NCBI GenBank assembly: GCA_002403305.1
Contig: DHHM01000010.1
Coordinates: forward strand, 191,626 to 255,625
DNA length: 64,000 nt
Source of the DNA: Bacteroidales bacterium UBA4772
GTDB lineage: Bacteria > Bacteroidota > Bacteroidia > Bacteroidales > VadinHA17
Reading direction: 5' to 3'
The translations under genes and the position numbers were made by a program. The notes below the pieces were generated by a model. That model was not told the DNA's origin. It searched no databases and saw nothing but the letters and a program-made list of their open reading frames with translations. This document shows positions 49,528 to 59,800 of the stretch, piece after piece. Every line of letters begins with the position of its first letter. The stretch's first letter is position 1.

Positions 49528-52500
49528 TTAAAATGTTATGTCTATTCCAAACATTAAGGTCATCGCCGAGGGATAGGTACCCCAGTCGATACCGGAGGAG
49601 CGGTCGCCTTCGTTTTTTGAATTGTCGCTTACGGTCATTTCCGGATCAAGACCCGGGTATCCGGTCAATGTAAACAGGTTGGTACCCGAGGCATACAACC
49701 TTGCCTGGGGGAAACCGGTAATTTTGAGTATTTTTTCAGGGATGGTATAGCCAAACTGAAGGTTTTTAAGCCTGACGTATGATCCATCTTCAAGAAAACG
49801 TGACGAAGGCCTGGCGTTGTTTGATTTGGAGGTCCACGATGGTCTGGGCTGTGTGTCGGATGAGCCCTCACCGATCCATCGTTCATCAAAATAGCGCTGT
49901 GTAACGGTAAAGCCCCGGTAAAATCCTTCAATATCCTGGTTTATCTGCACATAGATCTTGTTGCCATAGGTACCCTGGAAGAACAGGCTCAGATCAAAGT
50001 TTTTATAATTGGCCGACAGGTTAACTCCTGCGATTAGTTTCGGGATGGCGCTACCGAGGTATACCCTGTCTTTGTTATCGATACGCGCATCGTTATTCTG
50101 ATCTTTGAATTTTACATCGCCGGGTTTAATGTTATTTCCCTGGAAGGCTGATAGTAAAACATCGGCCTCATTCTGGAATATGCCATCCATTTCGAGCAGG
50201 TAAAATGACCCGATGGGATGCCCGGCCTCTGTTCTGGTAGCATAAATCCCTGTCTCAACCAGCCCGCCAAACATCGGGGCGTCCAGTTGAAGTACTTCAT
50301 TGTGCATCCAGGTAAGGTTACCACCGATAGAATAGCTCCATTTGAGTTTCGTTCTACGGTAAATGGCTTCAAGTTCAAGTCCTGTATTTAAAACCGATCC
50401 GCTGTTGATCCAGGGAGCCTCAGCATACCCGACTGATGGAGGATTGGGCGCTTTAACCAGCATATCCCCGGTAACTTTATAAAAGTAGTCGAGTGAAAAT
50501 GCAAATACACCTTTCCAAAGCTCAGCATCCACACCTGCATTATACTGATAACTGGTTTCCCACTTCAGGTCTTTGTTCCCAAGGGCTGTTTGTACATAAC
50601 CACCGTTTGATACACCGCCGAAAGGATAGTTGTAATAAGGAGAGATCCTGTCCATGTTGGCATAGAGGCCTATCTCCTGGTTTCCAACGGCGCCATAACC
50701 TGCACGAAGTTTCAGGTTTTCAAGCCAGGTAACATCCTTAAGGAAACTTTCCTGTTTTAACGCCCATCCGGCTGAGAGAGAATAGAAAATTCCCCATTTA
50801 TTGTCCCCGATAAATCTTGAAGAACCATCGCGACGGAGAGTCCCTGACAGGTAATATTTTTCTTTATAATCATAGTTGACCCTACCGAAAAACGATGCCA
50901 GTGTCGAAGCATACTCACTCTGGCTGGCGATCTTATTACCGAGTCCGTTACCTATATAAATGAGCTCTTCCTGCTGGACAGGAAAATTCATATCGCTGGC
51001 GTACAAGGCTTTTCCACTATTCTTAATAGCTTCAAAACCCAGCATAACCGAAATAGTATGCGCCTCACCGAAAATGGTTTCATAATTCAGCAGGTTATTT
51101 ACGGTCCAATTTACGCTACGTTCGTTGGCGATATTCAGACTGTTAATTGCATCAATGCGGTTAAATGTACCCCAGGTTGTGTTGAAACGGCGGGTGAAGG
51201 AATTACGATAATCCATCCCGAGGTTGGTCGTAAATTTCAGTTTTTTGGTCAATTTCGCCGTGAAATAGACTTTGCCAAGATAACTGTCGTCTTTGCGGTT
51301 ATTGTCGTTGTAATCACTCATTCCAATAGGATTATATCCATCACCAAGGAATGAATCAAATACCTGGCTCCCGAAGTATTCGGCAGGGCGGTCAACGTAG
51401 GTCCCGTCAGGAAACCGTATCGGGATGGCCGGATTACGGAAGAAAGCGTATCTTATCACGCTACCGCCGTTACCGCCATAGCCGTCTCCTGAACTTCCAA
51501 TGATATCATTACTTGAAATCCCCACGAGCATGCTCATCCCGACAGTAAGCCATTTATTCGCATTCGTATTCACATCGATCCTGGCAGTTCCCCGGGTGTA
51601 GCCGGAGCCCTTTATAATACCTTTCTGATCGAAAAACGAGGTAGAGATCAAATAATTGGTCGATTCATTCCCCCCTGACAGTGAGAGTTCGTGGGAGTTT
51701 ACCGGTGCAATTATGAGCAATTCTTTTACATAGTTCACATTATCGAACCCTGAGGCATCGTCTGTGGTGATAAGGCTACGCTGCAGACCTTCGGGTAGGA
51801 GGGCATTGTCGTTAGTTGCAGCTTCATTATAAATGGTTATATAATCGGAAGTATTTACCATTTTAGTAAGCCTGGTAGCTTTTTGAAAACCTGTCTGTCC
51901 GCGATAAGCGATCTTGGTTTCACCTTTAACGCCTTTTTTGGTAGTAATAAGCACAACCCCGTTATTGGCACGGGAGCCATATATAGCCGCTGCCGAAGCA
52001 TCTTTAAGTACTGAGATGTTTTCAATATCGCCCGGTGAAAGAATCTTAAGCGCATCGGCCGTGGGTATTCCGTCAACGATATAGAGCGGGTCGTTGCTCG
52101 AATTGATGGAGCCGGCGCCACGGATACGAACACTGACCCCTTCACCGGGAGCACCGGTGTTTTGTGTAACCTGAACCCCGGCTGCCAGGCCCTGCAAAGC
52201 CTGAGCAACCCCCGCCACCGGTACCCGGGTGAGATCTTTACTGTTCACTTTGGTAACTGCACCCAATACGTTCCTTCTCTTGGCTGTACCATATCCAATC
52301 ACCATAATTTCATCAAGAAGATACTGATCGTAATTAAGCTTAACATCAATAAATGCACGGTTGCCAGCAATCAATTCAACTGTTGTATACCCTACATATG
52401 AGTAAACAATTACAGATGAATCAGTCAATTGATCTGATGACAGTCTGTATTTACCATTGAGGTCAGTAGCGGTACCTGACTTGGTGCCCTTAATTTGTAC

Positions 52501-52620
52501 AGAAACGTAAATCAAGGATTCGCCGGAATTGGCATCTGTTATAGTTCCTTCGACTGTACGTTGTGCAAATAGTGATCCACCTGCCCAGAAAATCATCAAA
52601 AGAAGTAATAGTTTTCTCAT
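49528..52620 (-). CDS. susC: SusC/RagA TonB-dependent outer-membrane transporter
   Basis: From the ATG at 52620 this is a 1030-residue SusC protein. It has a signal peptide (to about residue 20, LFAQRTVEG), a carboxypeptidase-regulatory-like domain (TVEGTITDANSGESLIYVSV), and a plug domain (GVSVRIRGAGSINSSNDPLY, YIVDGIPT). A beta-barrel follows, ending GIDITF with a C-terminal Phe. It moves oligosaccharides into the periplasm with TonB energy. A start at 52677 would overlap the upstream lipoprotein gene and put 19 extra residues before the signal. Its substrate is set by the PUL and is unknown here. Confidence 0.95.
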   Translation of the reverse strand: MRKLLLLLMIFWAGGSLFAQRTVEGTITDANSGESLIYVSVQIKGTKSGTATDLNGKYRLSSDQLTDSSVIVYSYVGYTTVELIAGNRAFIDVKLNYDQYLLDEIMVIGYGTAKRRNVLGAVTKVNSKDLTRVPVAGVAQALQGLAAGVQVTQNTGAPGEGVSVRIRGAGSINSSNDPLYIVDGIPTADALKILSPGDIENISVLKDASAAAIYGSRANNGVVLITTKKGVKGETKIAYRGQTGFQKATRLTKMVNTSDYITIYNEAATNDNALLPEGLQRSLITTDDASGFDNVNYVKELLIIAPVNSHELSLSGGNESTNYLISTSFFDQKGIIKGSGYTRGTARIDVNTNANKWLTVGMSMLVGISSNDIIGSSGDGYGGNGGSVIRYAFFRNPAIPIRFPDGTYVDRPAEYFGSQVFDSFLGDGYNPIGMSDYNDNNRKDDSYLGKVYFTAKLTKKLKFTTNLGMDYRNSFTRRFNTTWGTFNRIDAINSLNIANERSVNWTVNNLLNYETIFGEAHTISVMLGFEAIKNSGKALYASDMNFPVQQEELIYIGNGLGNKIASQSEYASTLASFFGRVNYDYKEKYYLSGTLRRDGSSRFIGDNKWGIFYSLSAGWALKQESFLKDVTWLENLKLRAGYGAVGNQEIGLYANMDRISPYYNYPFGGVSNGGYVQTALGNKDLKWETSYQYNAGVDAELWKGVFAFSLDYFYKVTGDMLVKAPNPPSVGYAEAPWINSGSVLNTGLELEAIYRRTKLKWSYSIGGNLTWMHNEVLQLDAPMFGGLVETGIYATRTEAGHPIGSFYLLEMDGIFQNEADVLLSAFQGNNIKPGDVKFKDQNNDARIDNKDRVYLGSAIPKLIAGVNLSANYKNFDLSLFFQGTYGNKIYVQINQDIEGFYRGFTVTQRYFDERWIGEGSSDTQPRPSWTSKSNNARPSSRFLEDGSYVRLKNLQFGYTIPEKILKITGFPQARLYASGTNLFTLTGYPGLDPEMTVSDNSKNEGDRSSGIDWGTYPSAMTLMFGIDITF

Positions 52621-52663
52621 AATTTCTATATTGAAAGAATTTACTATATCAGAATATTTAAAG

Positions 52664-54385
52664 TCATTTGAACGCAATTACAACATCGGCGGCTGTAATT
52701 TTCAAGCCATCAACCTTCAGCTTTGTCCCTGTTGGTAATACAACTACTACGATGGCCTCTCCGGCAGGTATGTCAATAATTACATTCCCTCTTTTCCCGG
52801 CAGCCAGGTATTTCTTAGAGACAATATCGAATATGTCTGATCCTGTTGCAGAAGAGCAAGTTACAGCTTTTATTTCATCATAGGGATTATAGTAAAGATA
52901 AACGGGGTATTTATTATCCGCATAGAAATCGGTGGCATTGCAATCGATCGCAAGTATTCCTGCTACCTCGGTGGTTTTAATAATTGCCCCGAAAACGCCA
53001 ACAATGGATGTACTGTAAAGGCTGAACATGGATTCATCTGGCTGACCGGCTACCCATTTTGGCCCGTCGCCGATAGCCACCGGAGATATGCCTAAAAGAG
53101 CCGGGTTATTCATGTCATCAGTTTTTCGCAAACCTTCATAACCAATAATACCATTTGTTATATCCCTGCTCTTCGGAAGCCACTGATTTTTTTCGTCTAT
53201 CTGGTCGGGATAGAACAGGCGTGATGCATTTACCACATTCAACATATATTTTCCAATTGCCCTTGCATATTGTGGTTCATATTTTACGATTGGAACAAGA
53301 GGCCAGGTCATTGCAACGGAGTTCATAAAAAACGCATAGCCACCACCATCAGTAACGCTGCCTTGTAACCCATGAACATCATAAGCGCCCCAACGATCAG
53401 CTATCACACCCCATCCGTAACGGCCATCCTTTGCCTGACAGCCATCAAATGACCAGTTCAGAAGTTTTGTTACATCATAATTAGTTCCAAATTCAGCATT
53501 GAGTCTTGCTGCGGTATATGCACCAAAAGGAAGGAGGATTTCATAGAAACGACTCTCCTTTTGATTCAGGAGAGCTTCAATGGCACTTTTAGCACCTTTG
53601 AGAAAACGATTCTCACCGAATTTATGATAGGCAGAGAGCAGGACCCATGCGTGTCCGCCGGCGGCATCCTGCTGATAGGCGATCTGATTTTGTACTCCTT
53701 TCATCTGAGAGTAGTCAAAACAGGAATAGTCATAGTTACCGTTTAATACTGAGTCGGCCTTGCAGAATTGTTCAGCTATTGAATGTTGGATAGATTGTGT
53801 GTTTTCAACATCCGGAAAGAGTGCAGCAACACCGTAATACAACACATTTGGGTAAACATCGTACCACCAATCACGACCGTAACCGCCACCGGCCATAGCT
53901 ACCTCAGGGGTTGTGTTGTTCATTACGATATTCCACTTTGTATCTTTGTTGAAATAATTCTGGGCCATTCTTACGAAGTTATAGCCATGCTGATTCGTTT
54001 TGTCAATGCCAAGTAATCCGGCACTTACCAGTGCATTTAGAGAGGTAAGGGCTTCATGAAACTCACCATTATAGTTATTCTTTCCCTGCCGTACATCCCC
54101 AATAACAGTATAAAGGCCAAAAGTTACCTGGTCAAAGTTTCGCCTGGAGCTATCGAGCCAGATGAGCGGGCCATAAGGCGCCGTATTGTCAAAGCTGAAA
54201 GCCAGACTGTCAAATTGCCTCGCCTTTTTTCTCCAGTCGATGATCTTATAGGGCTCCGGCATATCAGGCATCTGGTCAATGCGTGGCAACGAGGTCTGAA
54301 ACACAGGTTCGCCAAGTTGCTGACTACAAGAGTATAATGCTGCCAGCAGCGTCAAAACAATTATTATAAAAATACCCCTTTTCAT
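52664..54385 (-). CDS. PUL lipoprotein of unrecognised family, possible alpha/alpha-barrel enzyme
   Basis: This 573-residue protein has a signal with lipobox LYSC (Cys20). It is then almost entirely one domain, matching the first ~540 residues of the 1038-residue PUL protein. Shared landmarks are RIDQMPD (35-41), GIDKTNQHGYNFV, DWWYDVYPN (172-180), NAEFGTNYDVTKLLNWSF, WGAYDVHGLQG with a DGG, NASRLFYPDQI, and ATDFYADNKYPVYLYYNP in a C-terminal beta part. The helical, aromatic-rich pattern suggests an (alpha/alpha)n fold such as polysaccharide lyases and glycosidases use. Conserved Asp in DWWYD and DGG are candidate catalytic residues. It starts with a 4-base overlap to the MFS gene. Confidence 0.7.
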   Translation of the reverse strand: MKRGIFIIIVLTLLAALYSCSQQLGEPVFQTSLPRIDQMPDMPEPYKIIDWRKKARQFDSLAFSFDNTAPYGPLIWLDSSRRNFDQVTFGLYTVIGDVRQGKNNYNGEFHEALTSLNALVSAGLLGIDKTNQHGYNFVRMAQNYFNKDTKWNIVMNNTTPEVAMAGGGYGRDWWYDVYPNVLYYGVAALFPDVENTQSIQHSIAEQFCKADSVLNGNYDYSCFDYSQMKGVQNQIAYQQDAAGGHAWVLLSAYHKFGENRFLKGAKSAIEALLNQKESRFYEILLPFGAYTAARLNAEFGTNYDVTKLLNWSFDGCQAKDGRYGWGVIADRWGAYDVHGLQGSVTDGGGYAFFMNSVAMTWPLVPIVKYEPQYARAIGKYMLNVVNASRLFYPDQIDEKNQWLPKSRDITNGIIGYEGLRKTDDMNNPALLGISPVAIGDGPKWVAGQPDESMFSLYSTSIVGVFGAIIKTTEVAGILAIDCNATDFYADNKYPVYLYYNPYDEIKAVTCSSATGSDIFDIVSKKYLAAGKRGNVIIDIPAGEAIVVVVLPTGTKLKVDGLKITAADVVIAFK

Positions 54386-55635
54386 TTATCTTCAGAATAA
54401 GAATGTTTCATAATGTTTTTTGCCAGCAGAATTGAGAGCATCTGTACCAATGCAACAATAATAAGGGAGTAGCGGAGTGCAAAAGTTTCCGAAACATTTA
54501 ATGCAAGGAAGATAAATAAACCCAATCCCACAATCCTGCCGATGTAAAGGCCAAACTCATGATTGAGGATATAGGCGTAGTCATTCCGGTTTTCACGTTT
54601 CGAAACTATATCAATCACTTTCATCATAATGGGATAATATGCCAGGTCGTGCATGGGTTGGAAAAACACTTTGCATAAAACAAATACGATTACCCCGGTC
54701 ACAGACAGTTCAATGCCGTTAACGATAGTTCCTATGAGGAAAATTGTAATACCCGCGCCAAAAATAAAAATGCGGTGTTTGGGTTTGGCAAAGCGGCCCA
54801 GCAGGTATATGAGAATGGCCGTCAATCCGCCGCTGATTCCCTGAATCAGGCCAAGTGAGCCCTCTTTACCCACATATTTCATAATGAGCATGGCAGGGGC
54901 TGTAACCAGGAATCCCTGTACCAGGCCCTTAAGAGCTGCCAGCAAAATCTGTTTGTTCCAGAGTCTGTCGAAGCGGAAATACAGAAAATCTTTCTGAACC
55001 GGGTTTTTGAATTTGCCATGTGTCAGCGAAAAACAGGCCAGAATGGTAATCGCGAACACTATAAGTGTTACGATGCGATAGCCTTTGTAAATATCAAATA
55101 CGATCCCAAAAAGATGCAGCCCGTCAATCGAGACAAGCAAAGCACCAATAGCCAGAGGAATGGTAATATTTGAAATGGTAAAAAAGAAAGATTCAAGCCC
55201 AAAAAAGTAATTGCGGTTTTCATCCGAGGTAGTGTTTAGCGCCATCAGATAGCGGTTGGTCCAGAAAAATCCGGATGCTGCGCCAATCAGTGTACCTGAA
55301 ATAATTAACCCAAACAATGTAATGTCTTTCACAAACATCATTCCTGCCATTGCCAAACCGCTCAGCAGAATACCAAAACTGTAAAGGTAGGCAACCTTAA
55401 AACTTTTCAATAAGAATCCGTTGGCCAACGAGGTAATGATGACACCGGTGTACATAGCCACCTGGAAAATGGCCACATAGCTGGTATCGGCAAAATAACG
55501 CATTATAAAAGCAGCCATAAAGATTTCCACCACAGGCAATACCAGGGAATACAGCATATTGGTAATAAGCAGCACACGCATGTCGTGCGGCATTGAGAGG
55601 AAAAAGCGATACTCGGCAGTTAGTTTGGCTATCAT
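54382..55635 (-). CDS. MFS-family sugar transporter-like protein
   Basis: This 417-residue protein has about 12 hydrophobic membrane segments and no periplasmic domain. Examples are MLYSLVLPVVEIFMAAFI near the N-terminus and GVIVFVLCKVFFQPMHDLAYY later. It lies between GH130 and the lipoprotein gene, with a 15-base gap and a 4-base overlap. In a PUL with GH130 it would import the mono- or disaccharide from the periplasm for phosphorolysis in the cytosol. The family is clear; the substrate is inferred. Confidence 0.82.
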   Translation of the reverse strand: MIAKLTAEYRFFLSMPHDMRVLLITNMLYSLVLPVVEIFMAAFIMRYFADTSYVAIFQVAMYTGVIITSLANGFLLKSFKVAYLYSFGILLSGLAMAGMMFVKDITLFGLIISGTLIGAASGFFWTNRYLMALNTTSDENRNYFFGLESFFFTISNITIPLAIGALLVSIDGLHLFGIVFDIYKGYRIVTLIVFAITILACFSLTHGKFKNPVQKDFLYFRFDRLWNKQILLAALKGLVQGFLVTAPAMLIMKYVGKEGSLGLIQGISGGLTAILIYLLGRFAKPKHRIFIFGAGITIFLIGTIVNGIELSVTGVIVFVLCKVFFQPMHDLAYYPIMMKVIDIVSKRENRNDYAYILNHEFGLYIGRIVGLGLFIFLALNVSETFALRYSLIIVALVQMLSILLAKNIMKHSYSEDK

Positions 55636-55650
55636 ATCCGGCTAAGTCTG

Positions 55651-56700
55651 TTAAATCAGGGTTGAAAGAATTTCGGAGATTGAGAGTCGGGCACCGCAGA
55701 TCACTTCATCGCTTGCCCCGTAATACATTAAGATGTCATCACCTTTCACATAATGGCCGTTGGTAAACACCACATTTCCGAAAAATCCGGTTTGTTCATA
55801 AGGTTGTATGGGCTCCATAATCGGTTCGGAGCTGCGCGCCAAGACTTTGGAAGGGTCATTTATGTCGAGCAGGAGCGCGCCAAGGCAATAGCGGTGGTCA
55901 CTATTGGCACCATGGTAAATCTCGAGCCACCCCTTTTCAGTCCTGACAGGTGCTGCGCCTGCTCCGACACGAGCTGAATCCCATGTACCGGGGCGCGATG
56001 TGGCAATGCACTTATGCCTGCCCCAGTGGATCAGGTCGTGTGACTCAGCCAACCAGATATAGTTTCCGCCCAGCTCAGGACTGCTTGGACGATGAAGAGC
56101 AAAATATTTTCCATTTATCTTCTCCTCAAACATTGCACAATCCTTATTATGTGGAGGGAATATCATCCCTTCACGCTTAAAATCAATCCAGTCTTTGGTA
56201 TGGATGAGTCCTACTCCGACGCCAAATTCCGACACTTCTGTAAAAGTAAGGTGGAATCCATCTGCCATGGTTGCCACTCTGCAATCTTCAATGCCGAATG
56301 TCTCAAATTCTCCCTTACCGAAGATGGGCGGATAACCCTTTGGTTCATGAAAAGATACACCGTCATTGCTGCAAACAAGTCTTAAATAGGAGAGAGTGGT
56401 TAGATAATCTTTCTTCTTATAGTTTATTACCCTGGGATCAGAAGTGTCAAGATCCGGATCATTTTTGTCAAAGTTCAGAATTTCAATTTCACCTTTATTA
56501 TTATATACCGGAAAGCTGATTTTGCCTTCAATCTGTTTGGGCCTTTCAGCCACACGCAACAGCAGCCATATTTTTCCGTTAAAAGAAAAAACCCCCGGAT
56601 TGAGCAGACAAACTATTTCCATTCCGTCAATACCTGGCTTCAGGTCTGAGGGACGCAGCAGGGGGTTTTGGGGGAATCGGGTTGCAATATCCATTGGCAT
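55651..56700 (-). CDS. GH130 family glycoside phosphorylase-like protein (PUL copy)
   Basis: This protein has 349 residues from the ATG at 56700 (MPMDIATRFPQNPLLRPSD). It has GH130 landmarks FGIEDCRVATM, then GAGAAPVRTEKGWLEIYHG and GFFGNVVFTNG. There is no signal peptide, so it works in the cytosol on imported sugar. The start at 56739 is less likely because a TAAATTTG box (56723-56716) lies between the two starts and would give a 15-base leader to 56700. It is the first gene after the regulator and the third GH130 in the window. Phosphorolysis of a beta-mannoside is the expected reaction. Confidence 0.87.
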   Translation of the reverse strand: MPMDIATRFPQNPLLRPSDLKPGIDGMEIVCLLNPGVFSFNGKIWLLLRVAERPKQIEGKISFPVYNNKGEIEILNFDKNDPDLDTSDPRVINYKKKDYLTTLSYLRLVCSNDGVSFHEPKGYPPIFGKGEFETFGIEDCRVATMADGFHLTFTEVSEFGVGVGLIHTKDWIDFKREGMIFPPHNKDCAMFEEKINGKYFALHRPSSPELGGNYIWLAESHDLIHWGRHKCIATSRPGTWDSARVGAGAAPVRTEKGWLEIYHGANSDHRYCLGALLLDINDPSKVLARSSEPIMEPIQPYEQTGFFGNVVFTNGHYVKGDDILMYYGASDEVICGARLSISEILSTLI

Positions 56701-56846
56701 CAGTTTTGTTATCAACAAATTTACAACCGACTGCATCAAACCTGTATCCGCTCCGTTCCTGATCTTGTCAGGTATAGTACAAAAAGACAGAATTTCAGGT
56801 AAAAGAAATCGAATGAGGGTAAAACCTGCCGGATCCTAAAAAGTCC

Positions 56847-59800
56847 TCAAGGGTTAAGCTTTGTTTTGCCAGCCGGTTTGTTTCTGAATTCCGAAGGAGA
56901 ACGACCATATGCCCTGTTAAACAGATCATAGAAATGTGTTCTGCTGGCAAAGCCTGTCTGGTCGATGATTTCGCTTACCGTCATGGTTGTAGACCTTAAC
57001 AGGGTGGAAGCTTTGCTTAAGCGACGCTGGTTAATCAGACTGTGTGGGGTTGTGCCAAGAACCGATCTGGTTTTATTATAGAGGGAAGACTTGCTGATGG
57101 CAAGTTTATCACAAAGCTTTTCAGATGAAAGAGACTCATCATCGATATTCTCATCAATGTAGCTGAGCATTCTTTGAAAAAAAGGGTCTGGAATCTCCAG
57201 AACCAGAGCGTGATCCTCATTCTGTCGTCCGAAGCGACTCTTGATGGAGCCCCGTAAATGCAGAAGTTTCTCAATACGGACTTTCAGATGATCGGGGTGA
57301 AATGGTTTTGGTATGTAAGAATCGGCTCCGGCTTTCAGGCCTGTTATCCTGTCTTCTATCTCAGCTTTTGCAGTTAGAAGAATCAAAGGCAGGTGACTAG
57401 TGTCAAAGTTTTCGCGAATCTTGCTGCATAGCTCAATGCCATCCATTTCAGGCATCATCACGTCAGAAATAATCAGATCGGGAAGATCAGACAATATTTT
57501 GTCATAGGCGTCAATCCCATTTGCAGCAAAAATGATGTTATAATCTTCAAGCAGGAATTCTCTTATCAAGGCAAGAATTTCAGGGTCGTCATCAACGACC
57601 AGAATTAAGGGTTTTCTGGCAGACAGATCATCAGGTTCAAAGGGTTTATTATTCCATGGCTCATCTATTATTTCCGTGTCACCATATTCATAATCAGGCT
57701 CAATAAGTACAGGGTCGGGATTTAATTGATGCACATCCGAAAAAACGCAGATAAACTTAGTCCCTTCATCGAGCCTGCTTTCAAAACTAATGGTCCCCTT
57801 CAGTAACTCGACCATGCCTTTTGTAACAGCAAGACCCAGACCTGTGGAGCGGTATCCCGGGAAACTTCCCCTTTTTCTGGCTGAAGATATACCAAAAGGT
57901 TCAAAAACCTTTTGAAAGTGCTCAGGCATTATTCCAACCCCGTTGTCTTCGATTTCAACAGTAAGTGCTGATTTATCTGATTTAATGAAGACTTTAACAA
58001 ATCCTCCGGGTTTATTGTATTTTATTGCATTCGATATCAAATTGGTAACAATACGCTGAAACTTATCTACATCCGTTTTGAAATCAAATTCAGGATCGGG
58101 AGCAATGACCTCGCAACGGATATTTCTTTGCTGCGCAAGCAGTTCGAGATCAGAAACAACTTCACGTATAAGCTCAACCGGCTTTGTCAGTTGGATGTTT
58201 AAAGGTTCTTTCCCCTTTTCCAGCTTTCGGAACTGCATAATTTCCAGCACCAGTTTCTGAAGCTTGATACTGTTGTTGAGTACTTTTAAAAGATGAGGGT
58301 TTTCAACAGTATTTCGGGTATCTTCAAGTAAAGCATGGATGTGCGAAGTGATGAGTGTAAGCGGTGTGCGAAACTCGTGGGCTACATTGGTAAAGAACTC
58401 TATTTTATAACTCTGTAATTCCTCTTCTTTTTTCTTTTTGAATTCCTGTAGCGTGGCTTCCTTTTTCCTGGCTTCCCGCCTGCGGTAAGCTGCGAATATG
58501 AATAACTGAATTCCAATGAACAGTAGAATGTAGCCCATAATTGCCCATGATGTCCTCCAGAATGGGGGATTAATGATGATCTCTATTCCCCTGCTATGTT
58601 TCGACCAGTTTCCGTTCTCATCACTCACACGTATCTGCAGAGAGTACTTACCCGGTGCCAGATTTCTGAAACTAATGGGCTGGTTCTGTAGATTGATAAT
58701 CCATTCATCGTCAAAGTTTATCAGCCTGTAAGAAATCTTGTAACGTTCCTGCCCCCAGAAGGCAAGGGGTGAAACATAAAAAGTGAGTGAATTCTGATTG
58801 TAGTTCAGTCTCAGGCTTTTCTGGTGGTTGATGCGGCTGGTAAGCACACTCTCATTTCCTGGTTCTACCGGCAGGTTCCTTATAAAAAGCTGGTTAATTG
58901 CGATGGGAGGAAAATATGAAGAGAAATTGATCTCATCTGTTTGTATAATATCCACTCCCATGGTGCCCCCGACATAAAGCCTGCCTGTTTTTTCATCGAA
59001 AAACGAAGCGCCATCACTGTATTCAATATTAATCAGGCCATCGTTTACATTATAACTCCGGACGTTCCTTCTGTCGATGTCGATTAATGAAAGTCCCTGA
59101 TTGGTGGTAACCCATAAATTGCCCGGTTTATCAAGCTGTATCGCATGAATACTGGTATTAGAAAGGTAGGACTGAATACTTAACCCGGCCACCCTGACCG
59201 AATCGTCAGATATTGGCAACAAACTAAAAATACCATTACTGCTGCCAACCCAGGTATGCATGTTAAGATCGGTAAACAGGGAAAGGATATCATCATTCAT
59301 GATAAGGTTAGGGTGTGTCATTGTGGTATACTGCGCAATTACTCTCCTGGTTATAGTATTATAACGGTATACGCCCAATCCCCTGGTTCCTATCCAAATC
59401 ATTCCGGGTTTTTCTTCAGCCAGGGCATAAACTATCTGTTTTTGTTGTCCAGGTGTAGTGATACTTTTGTCGAGTATCAGTTGTTCAAAATTAATTGGCA
59501 ATGAAACATCTTTTTTATCAAACTCAACCATGATAACCCCATAACCACTGGTTCCCAGGTAAATTCGCTGATCGCTGCCTTCAAGTATGCGGTACACCGA
59601 AGCAAAGTTCAACGGGTTGGAGCTTTCAAAATCACGCGGAAAATTTCGAATGGTTTTATAATCCGGCGAAATAATATCAACGCCTCCACCATCGGTACCA
59701 ACCCAAATAGATCCATCATCGCGCTCATGGAACGAAAGCACTGAATTATTGCTCAACCCATTTTTAAAGGATATTTGCCTGATATGATTTCCACCGGCAT

